Positions 43,420-52,995 are shown, numbered from the stretch's first letter. The stretch is DNA of 64,000 nt from an uncultured Bermanella sp. (GCA_913058575.1 CAJXRF010000015.1:1-64000), one strand, 5' to 3'. Notes: generated from the sequence alone by a model not told the origin. Made by a program: numbers and translations.

Positions 43420-45843
43420 ATGAGTAAAGACAATTTACCAAATTCAGAGCCAGAACATTACATCCTGAGCCCTGAAACAGAACCCTTTGTCGAACGTGTG
43501 TTGTTTGGCGGTCGTGGCATTATATTATTTATCCTATTAGCGCTAACGGTATTTCTAGCTTATAACGCTAGCCAAGTGGGGCTGGATTCACGTTCATCTA
43601 AATATATTCCGTTAGAACATGAATACATTAAAAACCACATGCGTCACGCCAGTGATTTAAGCAGTGGTCTTAACAACGTAAAAATAGTGGTCGCCAGTAC
43701 AAATGGTGATATTTTTAATGCTGAATATATGGAAACTCTTCGTCAAATCAATGATGAAGTGTTCTTTATTAAAGGCGCCGACCGATCCAAACTAAAGTCT
43801 TTGTGGACACCTAATGTTCGTTGGACAGAAGTAACCGAAGAAGGCTTTCAGGGTGGCCCTGTTATTCCTGCTACTTACAATGGTAGTGAAGATAGCATTA
43901 ACCAATTGCGTGAAAATATCCTTAAGTCAGGTCAGGTGGGTCGTTTAGTTTCTAATAACTTCACTTCTACTATGCTTGATGTGCCTTTGTATGCGCTTGA
44001 CCCAGAAACCGGAGAAGCGTTAAAGCCACAAGATTTAGCGCGGGCTTTGGAAGAAAATGTTCGTGATAAGTACAGCAGCGAACACATCACCATTCATATT
44101 ATTGGCTTTCCTAAGAAAATTGCTGATCTAATAGCCGGTGCCGCTAATGTTGGTATGTTTTTCTTAATGGCCATTGGCATCACAACGTTCCTTCTGTTTA
44201 TTTATTCTCGTTGTCCTAAAGGAACCATTATTCCGGTTATTTGTTCGGTTACAGCGGTTGTTTGGCAGTTAGGTATTCTGAATTTAATTGGTTTTGGTAT
44301 TGATCCATACTCGATGCTGGTGCCATTTTTGGTCTTTGCAATTGGCATAAGTCATGGTGTACAAATAATAAACGGCATAGCCATTGAGGCAGGCAAAGGG
44401 GCAAACCGTGAAGTAGCCGCCCGTTTGGCGTTCCGTGGTTTGTATGTTCCTGGCATGCTGGCTCTATTGTCTGACGCGATTGGTTTCTTAACTTTATTAT
44501 TTATTGATATTACTGTAATTAAAGAATTAGCCATTGCAGCCTCCATTGGTGTGGCGGTGATTATTGTGACTAACCTATTGTTATTGCCATTATTAATGTC
44601 TTACGTAGGTATTAGTCAGTCTGGTATTCGTCACGCTGAAAAATCTGAATCTTCAGAATCAGGCCTTTGGAAAATTATTGCTAAATTTACTCAACCTAAA
44701 GTAGCGATTACTGCAATTCTAGTATCAATTGTATTGGCCATTGGTGGTCTGATAACCAGTCAGGATTTGAAAATTGGTGATTTAGATAAAGGCGCGCCTG
44801 AACTTCGTCAGGATAGCCGATATAACAAAGATAATGCTTTTGTAGTGGCTAATTATTCAACCAGTTCAGATGTAATGGTGATTATGGCGGAAACACCAGA
44901 GGAGAAATGTGCAAGCTTTGAAGCGCTTGATGCCATTGATCGCCTAATGTGGACCATGGAAAATGTTGAAGGGGTTCAGTCTGCAGTGTCATTGGTAAGT
45001 GTTTCTAAACTTATGTCTAAAGGCATGAATGAGGGAAGCCTTAAGTGGTCTGCGTTATCTCGTAACCAAAATATTTTGAATTCTAGCGTGCAGCGTGCCC
45101 CAAGCGGTATGTTAAACCCGTCTTGTTCAATGGTGCCGGTGATTATTTTCTTGAACGACCACAAAGCTGAAACACTAGATCGAGTGGTTAAAGTAGCTGG
45201 TGACTTTGCAGTTGGCTATGAAAATAACGAAGCCATTCAGTTTAAACTGGCATCAGGTAACGCGGGTGTTGAAAGTGCAACTAACCAAGTTATCGCTAAA
45301 GCGCAAACTATGATGTTGGTATTTGTTTATATTGTCGTCGCTACTTTATGTTTCATTACCTTCCGTTCATTCAGGGCAGTATTGTGTGTTGTGACACCAT
45401 TAGCATTGACCTCTATTTTATGTGAGGCCTTAATGGCTCAAATGGGCATCGGTGTGAAGGTGGCCACTCTTCCGGTAATTGCTCTAGGTGTAGGTATAGG
45501 TGTCGATTATGGTATTTATATTTATAGTCGCCTTGAAGCTCTTATTATTAGCGGCGAAGACTTGCATAGCGCATATCTTAAAACGTTAAGAACAACGGGT
45601 AAGGCGGTATGCTTTACCGGTTTAACCCTAGCCATTGGCGTAGGTACTTGGATTTGGTCTCCCATTAAATTCCAGGCCGATATGGGTATCTTGTTAACCT
45701 TTATGTTTGTTTGGAACATGATTGGTGCGCTTGTGTTGCTTCCATCTTTGGCTCGTTTCTTATTGCGTCCTGAAAGGATTATTGCCAAGCACCAAGAGCG
45801 TCACGGTAATATTGTTCCGGCCGAAACATTTTCTAACGTATAA
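43420..45843 (+). CDS. MMPL/RND-superfamily transporter
   Basis: 807-aa inner-membrane protein with RND/MMPL organisation: a first span (about 30–50), a large periplasmic loop, a five-span bundle (about 235–410), a span at about 435, a second periplasmic loop, and a second bundle (about 630–790). The motif GVGIGVDYGIYIYSRLEALI is typical of MMPL/SSD proteins, as is FAIGISHGVQIINGIAIE in the first half. Related proteins export lipids or hydrophobic molecules (HpnN, MmpL). It starts nine bases after the YCF48 gene and ends with a strong terminator. Cargo unknown. Confidence 0.88.
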   Translation: MSKDNLPNSEPEHYILSPETEPFVERVLFGGRGIILFILLALTVFLAYNASQVGLDSRSSKYIPLEHEYIKNHMRHASDLSSGLNNVKIVVASTNGDIFNAEYMETLRQINDEVFFIKGADRSKLKSLWTPNVRWTEVTEEGFQGGPVIPATYNGSEDSINQLRENILKSGQVGRLVSNNFTSTMLDVPLYALDPETGEALKPQDLARALEENVRDKYSSEHITIHIIGFPKKIADLIAGAANVGMFFLMAIGITTFLLFIYSRCPKGTIIPVICSVTAVVWQLGILNLIGFGIDPYSMLVPFLVFAIGISHGVQIINGIAIEAGKGANREVAARLAFRGLYVPGMLALLSDAIGFLTLLFIDITVIKELAIAASIGVAVIIVTNLLLLPLLMSYVGISQSGIRHAEKSESSESGLWKIIAKFTQPKVAITAILVSIVLAIGGLITSQDLKIGDLDKGAPELRQDSRYNKDNAFVVANYSTSSDVMVIMAETPEEKCASFEALDAIDRLMWTMENVEGVQSAVSLVSVSKLMSKGMNEGSLKWSALSRNQNILNSSVQRAPSGMLNPSCSMVPVIIFLNDHKAETLDRVVKVAGDFAVGYENNEAIQFKLASGNAGVESATNQVIAKAQTMMLVFVYIVVATLCFITFRSFRAVLCVVTPLALTSILCEALMAQMGIGVKVATLPVIALGVGIGVDYGIYIYSRLEALIISGEDLHSAYLKTLRTTGKAVCFTGLTLAIGVGTWIWSPIKFQADMGILLTFMFVWNMIGALVLLPSLARFLLRPERIIAKHQERHGNIVPAETFSNV

Positions 45844-45860
45844 GAAAATAACAGGCTAAT

Positions 45861-45893
45861 AAAAAACCGCAGTGGCAACACTGCGGTTTTTTT
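45861..45893 (+). terminator. terminator of the DUF1329–YCF48–MMPL cluster
   Basis: Stem ACCGCAGTG (45866–45874) / CACTGCGGT (45879–45887), GCAA tetraloop, A-run before and seven T after. Confidence 0.95.
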
Positions 45894-45978
45894 GTGTTTG
45901 CTGAAAATACAAAAGTGTCATGAGTGAATAAAAAAAGAGTTAAAATGAATCCAAGAAGTCTAGAAAGTAGGTGAAAAC

Positions 45979-46662
45979 TTGACTGTAATTCAAATAGTGC
46001 ATGATCATCCAGATTGGTTGCTTTGTAATAAACCGCATGGTTTAAATTTCCATAATGAAGACGATGAATTGGGTTTGGTTTCATTAATTCGAAAGCAATT
46101 AGGCACTGATAACATTTGGCCAGTGCATCGATTAGATAAATTAACCTCAGGGTTAATCTTGCTGGCTAAGTCGAAAGAAAGTTGCAGTGTGCTTTGTGAG
46201 TTATTTGCCCAGCGTGAAATAGAAAAATATTATTTAGCCATTTGCCCTAAAACCATGAAAAAAAAACAAGGCTGGATAATTGGTGATATGGCAAAAGGGC
46301 GTCGTGGGGCTTACAAGCTATTAGCCAGTAAAGATAACCCCGGCATTACCCAGTTTTTTTCGCAATCCATAGGCGACGGATTGAGACTGTGTTTGTTAAA
46401 ACCTAAAACCGGAAAAACGCATCAACTAAGAGTAGCTTTAAAATCACTGGGGTCACCAATCGTAGGAGATCAATCATACGCTGGCAGCAAGAGTGATCGA
46501 CTATACCTGCACGCCTATGCCATTAAATTTACCTTTCAAAATGTAGATTTCACCTTTCAGCAAGCACCTGAGCATGGGGCGTTATTTCTTCAAGAGAGCG
46601 TCACTACTCAGCTGGATGTTTGGGGCGCTCCTTGGCTTATTGAGTGGCCTAAAGGCAATTAA
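45979..46662 (+). CDS. RluA-family pseudouridine synthase (TIGR01621-like)
   Basis: 227 aa starting with TTG 45979, preceded by AGTAGGTG. VHDHPDWLLCNKPHGLNFHNED is followed by the catalytic VHRLDKLTSGLILLAKS (Asp of HRLD) and PKTGKTHQLRVALKSLGSPIVGD. The short form and NFHNED opening fit the TIGR01621 group, whose RNA target is not established. It is distinct from the other RluA-like enzyme at 28.2–28.8 kb. Confidence 0.87.
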   Translation: MTVIQIVHDHPDWLLCNKPHGLNFHNEDDELGLVSLIRKQLGTDNIWPVHRLDKLTSGLILLAKSKESCSVLCELFAQREIEKYYLAICPKTMKKKQGWIIGDMAKGRRGAYKLLASKDNPGITQFFSQSIGDGLRLCLLKPKTGKTHQLRVALKSLGSPIVGDQSYAGSKSDRLYLHAYAIKFTFQNVDFTFQQAPEHGALFLQESVTTQLDVWGAPWLIEWPKGN

Positions 46663-46758
46663 CCCGTCGTTTATTGTGTAAGTGCGAAGCCATGTGCCTA
46701 ATAGTATGATTGCTATACTTCTTTCAACTACTGACGTAATTAACATAAGGTGTTTTTA

Positions 46759-48045
46759 ATGGCTTTTCCTCGTCCCGTTGCCATTGTGGCAAGCAATAGA
46801 ATCCCATTTGCAAAATCAAACACAGCCTATTTTGGTGTATCTAATCAAAAAATGCTTGGTGCTGCGATTCAAGGTTTGGTAGATAAAGCCGACCTTAAAG
46901 GCCAAATGGTTGGGGAGTTAGTGGCAGGGGCTGTTATGAAACACAGTCGTGACTTTAACTTAGCACGAGAAAGCTTATTGGATACTACTTTAAGCGCTGC
47001 CACCCCTTGTATCGATATGCAGCAAGCTTGCGGTACGGGTTTACAAGCAATATTTAGTGTGGCGAATAAAATTGCACTTGGAAAAATAGAGTCAGGAATA
47101 GCAGCAGGCTCTGATACCACTTCAGATGCACCTATTGCAGTGAGTGACCAATTTAGAACCTTGCTACTTAATCTTAATCGCAGTAAAACAACTGGCCAGA
47201 GATTAAAGACACTTGCAAAGTTTCGCCCTAGTTTTTTATTGCCCGCTTTGCCAAGAAATAGTGAACCCAGAACAGGGCTTTCTATGGGTGGACATACCGA
47301 GATAACAGCCAAAACATGGAGTATTCCTCGTCAAGAACAAGATGAAATGGCTTGGCTAAGTCATCAAAACTTAGCAAGGGCTTACGATAACGGCTTTATG
47401 GATGACTTAATTAGCCCATTTATGAGTCTTGATAAAGATAATTTATTGAGAAGTGAAACCACAAAAGAAAAGTTGGCCACATTAGCACCAGCGTTTGATA
47501 AAAATGCCGGAACATTGTCGGCGGGTAATAGCTCGGCCCTAACGGATGGCGCTTCAGCCGTTCTGCTGGCCAGTGAGGAGTGGGCTAAAGAGAGAGGCTT
47601 ACCGGTATTGGCTTATTTAACCGATTATGAAAGCAGTGCTGTAGATTTCACCGGTAAAGACTCGCCTTATAAAGAAGGTTTACTACTGGCGCCGGCTTAT
47701 GCCGTGCCAAAAATGTTAAAACGCAATAATATTTCCCTGCAAGACTTTGACTTTTATGAAATACATGAAGCCTTTGCAGCCCAAGTATTGGCGACTTTAA
47801 AAGTATGGAATGACAGCGCATTTTGCAAAGAGCACTTAGATTTAGAGAATGTACTAGGGGAAATAGACAGAGCTAAGTTAAATGTGAATGGCAGCTCATT
47901 GGCTACGGGGCACCCATTTGCTGCCACGGGCGGCAGGATTGTGGGCACGTTGGCTAAGTTATTAAATGAAAAAGGCTCAGGCCGTGGGCTTATCTCTATA
48001 TGTGCAGCAGGAGGGCAAGGGGTGGTCGCCATACTAGAGCGTTAA
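46759..48045 (+). CDS. acetyl-CoA C-acyltransferase (thiolase, FadI-like)
   Basis: 428 aa from ATG 46759 with ATAAGG upstream. Catalytic Cys in CIDMQQACGTGLQAIF (about residue 93), NGSSLATGHPFAATGGRIVG with the active His, and the second Cys in SICAAGGQGVV. Length and the inserted loop (about 130–175: RTLLLNLNRSKTTGQRLK…SFLLPALPRNSEPRTG) match FadI/long thiolases rather than AtoB. It cleaves 3-ketoacyl-CoA in beta-oxidation. No FadJ partner is adjacent, so a biosynthetic acetyl-CoA acetyltransferase role is possible. Confidence 0.88.
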   Translation: MAFPRPVAIVASNRIPFAKSNTAYFGVSNQKMLGAAIQGLVDKADLKGQMVGELVAGAVMKHSRDFNLARESLLDTTLSAATPCIDMQQACGTGLQAIFSVANKIALGKIESGIAAGSDTTSDAPIAVSDQFRTLLLNLNRSKTTGQRLKTLAKFRPSFLLPALPRNSEPRTGLSMGGHTEITAKTWSIPRQEQDEMAWLSHQNLARAYDNGFMDDLISPFMSLDKDNLLRSETTKEKLATLAPAFDKNAGTLSAGNSSALTDGASAVLLASEEWAKERGLPVLAYLTDYESSAVDFTGKDSPYKEGLLLAPAYAVPKMLKRNNISLQDFDFYEIHEAFAAQVLATLKVWNDSAFCKEHLDLENVLGEIDRAKLNVNGSSLATGHPFAATGGRIVGTLAKLLNEKGSGRGLISICAAGGQGVVAILER

Positions 48046-48053
48046 GTAATTTT

Positions 48054-48080
48054 AATGCCCTAAATATGCTTTAGGGCATT
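48054..48080. terminator. bidirectional hairpin between convergent thiolase and DUF1461 genes
   Basis: Perfect 11-bp stem AATGCCCTAAA (48054–48064) / TTTAGGGCATT (48070–48080), loop TATGC. Flanks are AT-rich on both sides without a long T-run. Confidence 0.7.
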
Positions 48081-48087
48081 AAGAATT

Positions 48088-48873
48088 TTAAAGGGTTTTA
48101 ATTTTAGAATGTTTTTTATTAATTGAAGGCTTGGGTGCTTTAGTAAAGTAATTCAACGTTTGGTGGGTGGTTATATTCATGGCAATAAATATAACCATAG
48201 CAAGTACTGTTAATATAATGGCAATGACACCAAATAAATCGGGGGCCTTCATTAATATTGTCATAAGGGACTCTTGATAGTAGAAAAACCACTGATGATT
48301 TTCAGGAAATATCCACTCATGAAATGCGTAAAATACGGTTACCGGACCTATTAAGAGAACCAGTATGCTGGCTGTGCCAACAAAGGCTGTAATGCCTAAC
48401 AGTTGTTGTTTGAAATTTGGTCTGGGTATTTTTTTTAGTAAAAAAAGAATTACAAAAGCAATCCATGAAATGCATGCCAGAGCCCCCAATACTTTTAACA
48501 CATCTAATAGATTGGCCACGTCCTTTAAGTGAATGATTTCAGCGTGATGCAAAAGTGTGCCTAATTCTTTTCCGTTTGGGTGTTTGTATTTAATGGCGCT
48601 TAGCCCCGCTCCGTGATTGTGAATGGAAGTATTGATCGCAGCAAAAAGCCTTATTTTTTCTTGGCTATTGGTGAATTGAAAGTTCTTTCGATAACGGTTT
48701 TCAGGACCGTACTTATCTGCGTGTTGCTGTATATGTAGCGTGTCGTGCAACCATGAGTAACCAAAATTAAATTGAGCTAATATTATCCAGCTGAACAAAA
48801 AAGCCGTGATTAGCCCGCACAGGCTATAAAGTACCCAGTTAAGGAGCGTAATAAGTTTGTTTGATGAGGTCAT
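48088..48873 (-). CDS. DUF1461 membrane protein, Lit-like
   Basis: 261 aa with four to five membrane spans (about 10–35, 122–147, 158–182, 212–235) and a large loop after the first. DUF1461 markers: EIIHLKDVANLLDVLK (His115) and TVFYAFHEWIFPENHQWFFYYQESLMTILMKAPDLFG (His185). In Firmicutes, DUF1461 includes Lit, which moves an acyl chain within lipoproteins to make lyso-lipoproteins, using conserved His. Whether this proteobacterial member does so is unknown. The C-terminus is basic. The ATG is at 48871–48873. Confidence 0.75.
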   Translation of the reverse strand: MTSSNKLITLLNWVLYSLCGLITAFLFSWIILAQFNFGYSWLHDTLHIQQHADKYGPENRYRKNFQFTNSQEKIRLFAAINTSIHNHGAGLSAIKYKHPNGKELGTLLHHAEIIHLKDVANLLDVLKVLGALACISWIAFVILFLLKKIPRPNFKQQLLGITAFVGTASILVLLIGPVTVFYAFHEWIFPENHQWFFYYQESLMTILMKAPDLFGVIAIILTVLAMVIFIAMNITTHQTLNYFTKAPKPSINKKHSKIKTL

Positions 48874-49113
48874 ATAAGTTGAGGCTTTAGCTAATAAGTA
48901 TTCTAAGGGCTAGCTTTGCTAGTTTATGGGCAATGGTCAAGATGTAAATATTATACCGTTATCTTATTTTTTGATTGGGTGGGAGAGTTTTAGTCTAACA
49001 AGTTTGTAATAGCTCTAATTTGAAGGCTGTCGGGCTTGTTTACAGCAGTCTGGCAAGGTAGGGTGTGCGAATAATTTCACCTTGTTTTTGTTAAATTTAT
49101 AGAAGTGGTCATC

Positions 49114-49521
49114 ATGGATCAAAAAAAATTCACCGCTACCGGTTTTTTACGTATTTTTAATGCCACAGGCTATTCCTTTAAGGGCATTAAACGCGCTTGG
49201 AAAACAGAGGCGGCAGTTCGTCAAGAATTCGTATTAGCTGCCGTTTTGGTTCCGGTGGCTTTTATGCTTGCCCAGAGTTTTGCTCAGCTTGCCATCATGA
49301 TAATGAGCCTTTTTATTGTGGTGATTACAGAGCTGTTGAATACCTCTATTGAATACGCCATTGACCGTATAGGCAGTGAGAAGCACGACTTATCTGGGGC
49401 CTCTAAGGATATTGCCAGTGCGGCCGTGTTTTTTAGTTTGGCGCAAGTGGTAGTGATATGGGGAAGCGTTATCGTATATAACCTAGAGTGGTTAACGTTT
49501 CCTTTATTTAATCTATTCTAA
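49114..49521 (+). CDS. dgkA: diacylglycerol kinase DgkA
   Basis: 135 aa from ATG 49114 (GTG 49105 is in frame). Three-span prokaryotic DgkA: NATGYSFKGIKRAWKTEAAVRQE at the N-terminus and the signature ELLNTSIEYAIDRIGSEKHDLSGASKDIASAAV. It phosphorylates diacylglycerol to phosphatidic acid for phospholipid recycling. It lies in the same region as plsC, another phosphatidate-producing enzyme, though on the opposite strand. Confidence 0.93.
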   Translation: MDQKKFTATGFLRIFNATGYSFKGIKRAWKTEAAVRQEFVLAAVLVPVAFMLAQSFAQLAIMIMSLFIVVITELLNTSIEYAIDRIGSEKHDLSGASKDIASAAVFFSLAQVVVIWGSVIVYNLEWLTFPLFNLF

Positions 49522-49625
49522 GTTAAGGAAACTTAAAAGCTCATCATTCATGCACATGGAAGTGTGGCGGCTTTCACGGCAATTTTCGCTTGTGTAAGTA
49601 CACTGCCTGGCGCAAGGGGTTTGAT

Positions 49626-50129
49626 ATGGAAATTGCTAGAATGATTAAAACTGCGCTAATATTGGGCACGTTAATGACGGTTATACATCAGTGGGCTTCT
49701 TTAATAGAAGCTCGGCCGGTGGACTGGCTGGCGTTGATATTTTGTTATGCCCTCTCTTTCCTTACCGCATATTGGTTTATTAAAACGAATACTGCCCCTC
49801 CCGCTAGCGCCAATTCATCCAGTGTCAGTATCGATCCCAAGCATATTGAAGCGCTTTATAAACAGGCGGGCTTGGTAGAGCGAAATGCCCATAAAGCCAA
49901 TGCCGTATTTACCCATCAGTTGCAATACATTAAAAAATTATTGGAAAAAACTAAGAATTTAGAAAGTGGTGTGGATTATGACCTAGCTCATCAAGACCTA
50001 GTTAAAGAACTGTCGGTTCTTGAGCAGCATGTGGAATTAATCGTTTCTGAAATGAATAAGAATGTAAAACTGGGTGAAAGGCTTCAGCAGTCGGTAGCAA
50101 ATATTGACCCTGAAATTGGTCTTCTATAA
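49626..50129 (+). CDS. membrane protein with coiled coil, function unknown
   Basis: 167 aa from ATG 49626 (AAGGGG site; the frame opens 12 codons earlier at 49590). Two hydrophobic segments (about 5–25 and 32–52), a Pro/Ser linker (APPASANSSS) and a C-terminal helical region (HIEALYKQAGLVERNAHKAN…HQDLVKELSVLEQHVELIVSEMNKNVK) likely to be a coiled coil in the cytoplasm. I do not recognise the family. Confidence 0.65.
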   Translation: MEIARMIKTALILGTLMTVIHQWASLIEARPVDWLALIFCYALSFLTAYWFIKTNTAPPASANSSSVSIDPKHIEALYKQAGLVERNAHKANAVFTHQLQYIKKLLEKTKNLESGVDYDLAHQDLVKELSVLEQHVELIVSEMNKNVKLGERLQQSVANIDPEIGLL

Positions 50130-50146
50130 ATATTAAAAGGTTAGAA

Positions 50147-50175
50147 AAGGGCTCTGCTGAATATAAAGAGCCCTT
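50147..50175. terminator. hairpin between the coiled-coil gene and plsC
   Basis: Perfect 9-bp stem AAGGGCTCT (50147–50155) / AGAGCCCTT (50167–50175), loop of 11. On the minus strand it is followed by TTTTC, so it may terminate both converging transcripts. Confidence 0.7.
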
Positions 50176-50182
50176 ATAAAGA

Positions 50183-50923
50183 TTAGTTAACGCTGGCAGC
50201 AGTAGTATCAGAGGTAGATGCACTGAGCTCTTCGATCACTTCCATCATACTGTCATGGCATTGCGCCATAAGTTCATCTATGTTGTCCATGGTAAGATTA
50301 TTTGTAGCTATTTCTGGCAATACACGAATACGAGCGGTGCCGTTATTTAATTTCCCCATACTAAAACCATCTAAATAAGCGCTGGTACAAACCCTGACGA
50401 TTGGAACGCCTGCATTAATGGCAGTAACAAAGGCGCCTTTTTTAAACGGCAGCATGTTCTTACCATGATTACGGGTGCCTTCAGCGAAAAACCAAATGTT
50501 AGTTTTAGATTCAATTAAGGCTTTCTTAGTAATATCCATGGCTTCCATGGCCTTTTTTGCATTGCCGCGATCAATCAATATATTGCCCGCTAACCAATAA
50601 AGTTGGCCAAATAATGGCACCCACTTTAGGCTCTTTTTACCAAGGCTAACCGTACGATTAGGCACAACGCTGCCGACTACAAATAAATCCCAATTACTTT
50701 GATGATTGGCCACCACGATAAAAGGCTTATCAGTTGGGTAGTTCTCTAGGCCTTCAGACTCAACATTAATGCCTATAGCAGGTAAACCTAGTGAACCATA
50801 CATACGGGCACACCAGCGGCTATTGGTGGGGTTAAATGGTCTAATTAAGCCTAGTAATACGCCTAATAGGGAACCCACAACAAAATTAAGGGCTAATAAC
50901 ACATATCGTACTGCACGGATCAT
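50183..50923 (-). CDS. plsC: 1-acyl-sn-glycerol-3-phosphate acyltransferase
   Basis: 246 aa from the ATG at 50921–50923, with AGGGGA seven bases upstream. An N-terminal membrane segment (YVLLALNFVVGSLLGVLLGLI) is followed by acyltransferase motif I NHQSNWD (HX4D), the GKKSLKWVPLFGQLYWLAGNILIDR block, and motif III FAEGTRN. It acylates lysophosphatidic acid to phosphatidic acid at the inner membrane. The C-terminus has a short Ser/Thr-rich tail. Confidence 0.92.
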   Translation of the reverse strand: MIRAVRYVLLALNFVVGSLLGVLLGLIRPFNPTNSRWCARMYGSLGLPAIGINVESEGLENYPTDKPFIVVANHQSNWDLFVVGSVVPNRTVSLGKKSLKWVPLFGQLYWLAGNILIDRGNAKKAMEAMDITKKALIESKTNIWFFAEGTRNHGKNMLPFKKGAFVTAINAGVPIVRVCTSAYLDGFSMGKLNNGTARIRVLPEIATNNLTMDNIDELMAQCHDSMMEVIEELSASTSDTTAASVN

Positions 50924-51312
50924 AAATGGTTCCCCTAAAAAAGGGCTGAGCATACAGGTGTTCGCCTAAATTTTCTACGATTTGACTGTTAAATAGACTA
51001 AATTGGCCATCAGTCACACAATTTGTAGCTTTGCCAGCTCAATAAATGTGGCTTATATCCGACCATTTATCTATATATACAGAGTCATCGATAATTTCCT
51101 TATTAAGTATATTACTAAGGAAATTGTCAGGCTGATTCTGGTGCTGTTGTAACTTTCATTATTTATAGGGGGAGGTTAGACCCTCTAGTTAATTAGAGCG
51201 AACGTGCTAAAAAACTGAAAGCTACGCCATTTTTAAAGGTTTAAATTGCACTGATACGGCCATCAGCATATTCTTAGCCCTGCAAACTCTCATACATATA
51301 ATAATAAAAGTA
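50924..51312. other. intergenic region with an inverted repeat (51093–51125)
   Basis: 389 bases without a convincing gene between divergent plsC and the lipoprotein gene. It holds a perfect 10-bp inverted repeat, AATTTCCTTA (51093–51102) and TAAGGAAATT (51116–51125), with a 13-base gap and no T-run. Nothing else clear was seen. Confidence 0.6.
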
Positions 51313-52995
51313 ATGGAATTCTTCGGCATGAGTCGTACTAATTTAAGTAGGTTAAATAACCTATTTGCTGCTATACCGTTTCTAATAATAGTTGCCTGTG
51401 GAGATGATGATGCTCTGGTAATTGATGACAGAGAGATTATTGTCATAAAAACAGGCTCTTTTATTGATAGTGCCGTTTCTGGTATTGATTACGCAACTGA
51501 AACTCAATTAGGTACAACTAACTCCTTTGGCGAATTTAAGTATGTTGAAGGTGAAACAATAACCTTTAGAATTGGTGGCATAGTTCTCCCTTCTGCACCT
51601 GCCCAATTTATATTAACCCCAGTAGAGTTAGTTGGAAATGGGGCCCAACCGACCAATACCACAGTGCTAAATATTACAAGGTTTCTGTTAAGCATCGATA
51701 CAGATTTCGATAGCTCCAATGGTATTGATATCAATGAAGATGTATATGATATTGCACAAAACCAGTTGGACTTCACCGTTACACCTGAGGTGTTCGGTGC
51801 AGAAGGCTCCCCTGCAACATTGTTCATAGAGTCTTTAGGCCGAGAAGATAAAGAAGGCGCACCGATTTCTTTAGTGGATAAAGATACCGCAGAGATTCAT
51901 TTAAAAGAAACGATAAATGGAATTGAAGAAAGCGAATTTTCTAATGAGTTTTTAAGTGAAAATACATTTAGTGTTGTGCATGATGACGGAGATGTTAGTG
52001 AGTTATATTTTAATGCCTATGAAAACGATGATATTAATACAGGCTCACTAACTACTCCTGATGGTGTCATTCATGAAATAACTAAATGGGCTGTGACTGA
52101 AGATGGAGAATTACATTTCACTGTATTTGATGGTTTATCACCTACGAATTGGGAGTTTGTGGAACCAACAGTAACAGCAAGCACCGCCAAATATACCTAC
52201 CAGAGGCCATTATTAGCTAACGATGTACCTGCTGAAGGGAATATGACTCTTATTGAGAATGTTATTACTCCAAACTTATTACTAGGAGACTTTTCCGAAG
52301 GAAAAATCTTCAATTTGACACAAACAAATAGTTCATTATCGAAGCTTTCTTTTATTGAACTAGAAAATGAAGATGGTGTTCTTGAACCATATTCCGGCAC
52401 GATGTTTAAGGGAGCGGACTCCAATGAATTTACCTGGTCTATTAAGTTAGGTGTCTTAAATATAACTGAGATAATTTCTGGTAACGATTTTTCTAACTGG
52501 AAGTTCACTGCAACATCCATAAGTGAAACAAGTATTGGGTACGATTTTGCTCAAAATGGGGAGTTGAGCGGTAATACTATTATAAGCAGTGGTCCAGGCA
52601 CCATGATTCAAGATGTGAATGTCTTTACAAAAAATTATCTACTAGGAAGTTTGCTAAAGGGCAATGTTTTACAGGTTACCCCTGTTGATGGAACCTTAAG
52701 CGAGTTGTCTTTTATAGCTGTAAAAGATGATCTAGAAGAAGATAAGCCGAATGTAGGCTTACTTGTAAGAGATGGAGTGTCGAGTGAATTTACTTGGTCT
52801 CTTGAGTTAGGAATATTAACGATAACTGAAATTACTGATGCTGATAATTCAGAATTTATTAAGTGGATATTTACAGTTACCTCTGTTACAGGAGATGAGA
52901 ATATAGCTTACACTGTTGATAGAAGCATTAAACTGGCGGATAGCACTACCACAGAAAGTGATACTGGCACGATGAACATTAAGGCTAGTGAATAA
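51313..52995 (+). CDS. large lipoprotein with three repeated beta domains
   Basis: 560 aa. The start is ATG 51313 or ATG 51328; both give a signal ending in lipobox IVAC (Cys29 from the first). An N-terminal domain (about 45–110: TGSFIDSAVSGIDYAT…NSFGEFKYVEGETITFRIGGI) is common in exported lipoproteins of marine gammaproteobacteria. After a helical linker come three units of about 110–120 aa (about 212–320, 321–440, 441–560). They share LSELSFI or SELYFNA, GVSSEFTWSLELGILTITEI or NEFTWSIKLGVLNITEI, and a WxFT ending. Rich in Asp, Asn and Thr. Function unknown; surface exposure or ligand binding is likely. Codon use looks more AT-rich than its neighbours. Confidence 0.75.
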   Translation: MEFFGMSRTNLSRLNNLFAAIPFLIIVACGDDDALVIDDREIIVIKTGSFIDSAVSGIDYATETQLGTTNSFGEFKYVEGETITFRIGGIVLPSAPAQFILTPVELVGNGAQPTNTTVLNITRFLLSIDTDFDSSNGIDINEDVYDIAQNQLDFTVTPEVFGAEGSPATLFIESLGREDKEGAPISLVDKDTAEIHLKETINGIEESEFSNEFLSENTFSVVHDDGDVSELYFNAYENDDINTGSLTTPDGVIHEITKWAVTEDGELHFTVFDGLSPTNWEFVEPTVTASTAKYTYQRPLLANDVPAEGNMTLIENVITPNLLLGDFSEGKIFNLTQTNSSLSKLSFIELENEDGVLEPYSGTMFKGADSNEFTWSIKLGVLNITEIISGNDFSNWKFTATSISETSIGYDFAQNGELSGNTIISSGPGTMIQDVNVFTKNYLLGSLLKGNVLQVTPVDGTLSELSFIAVKDDLEEDKPNVGLLVRDGVSSEFTWSLELGILTITEITDADNSEFIKWIFTVTSVTGDENIAYTVDRSIKLADSTTTESDTGTMNIKASE

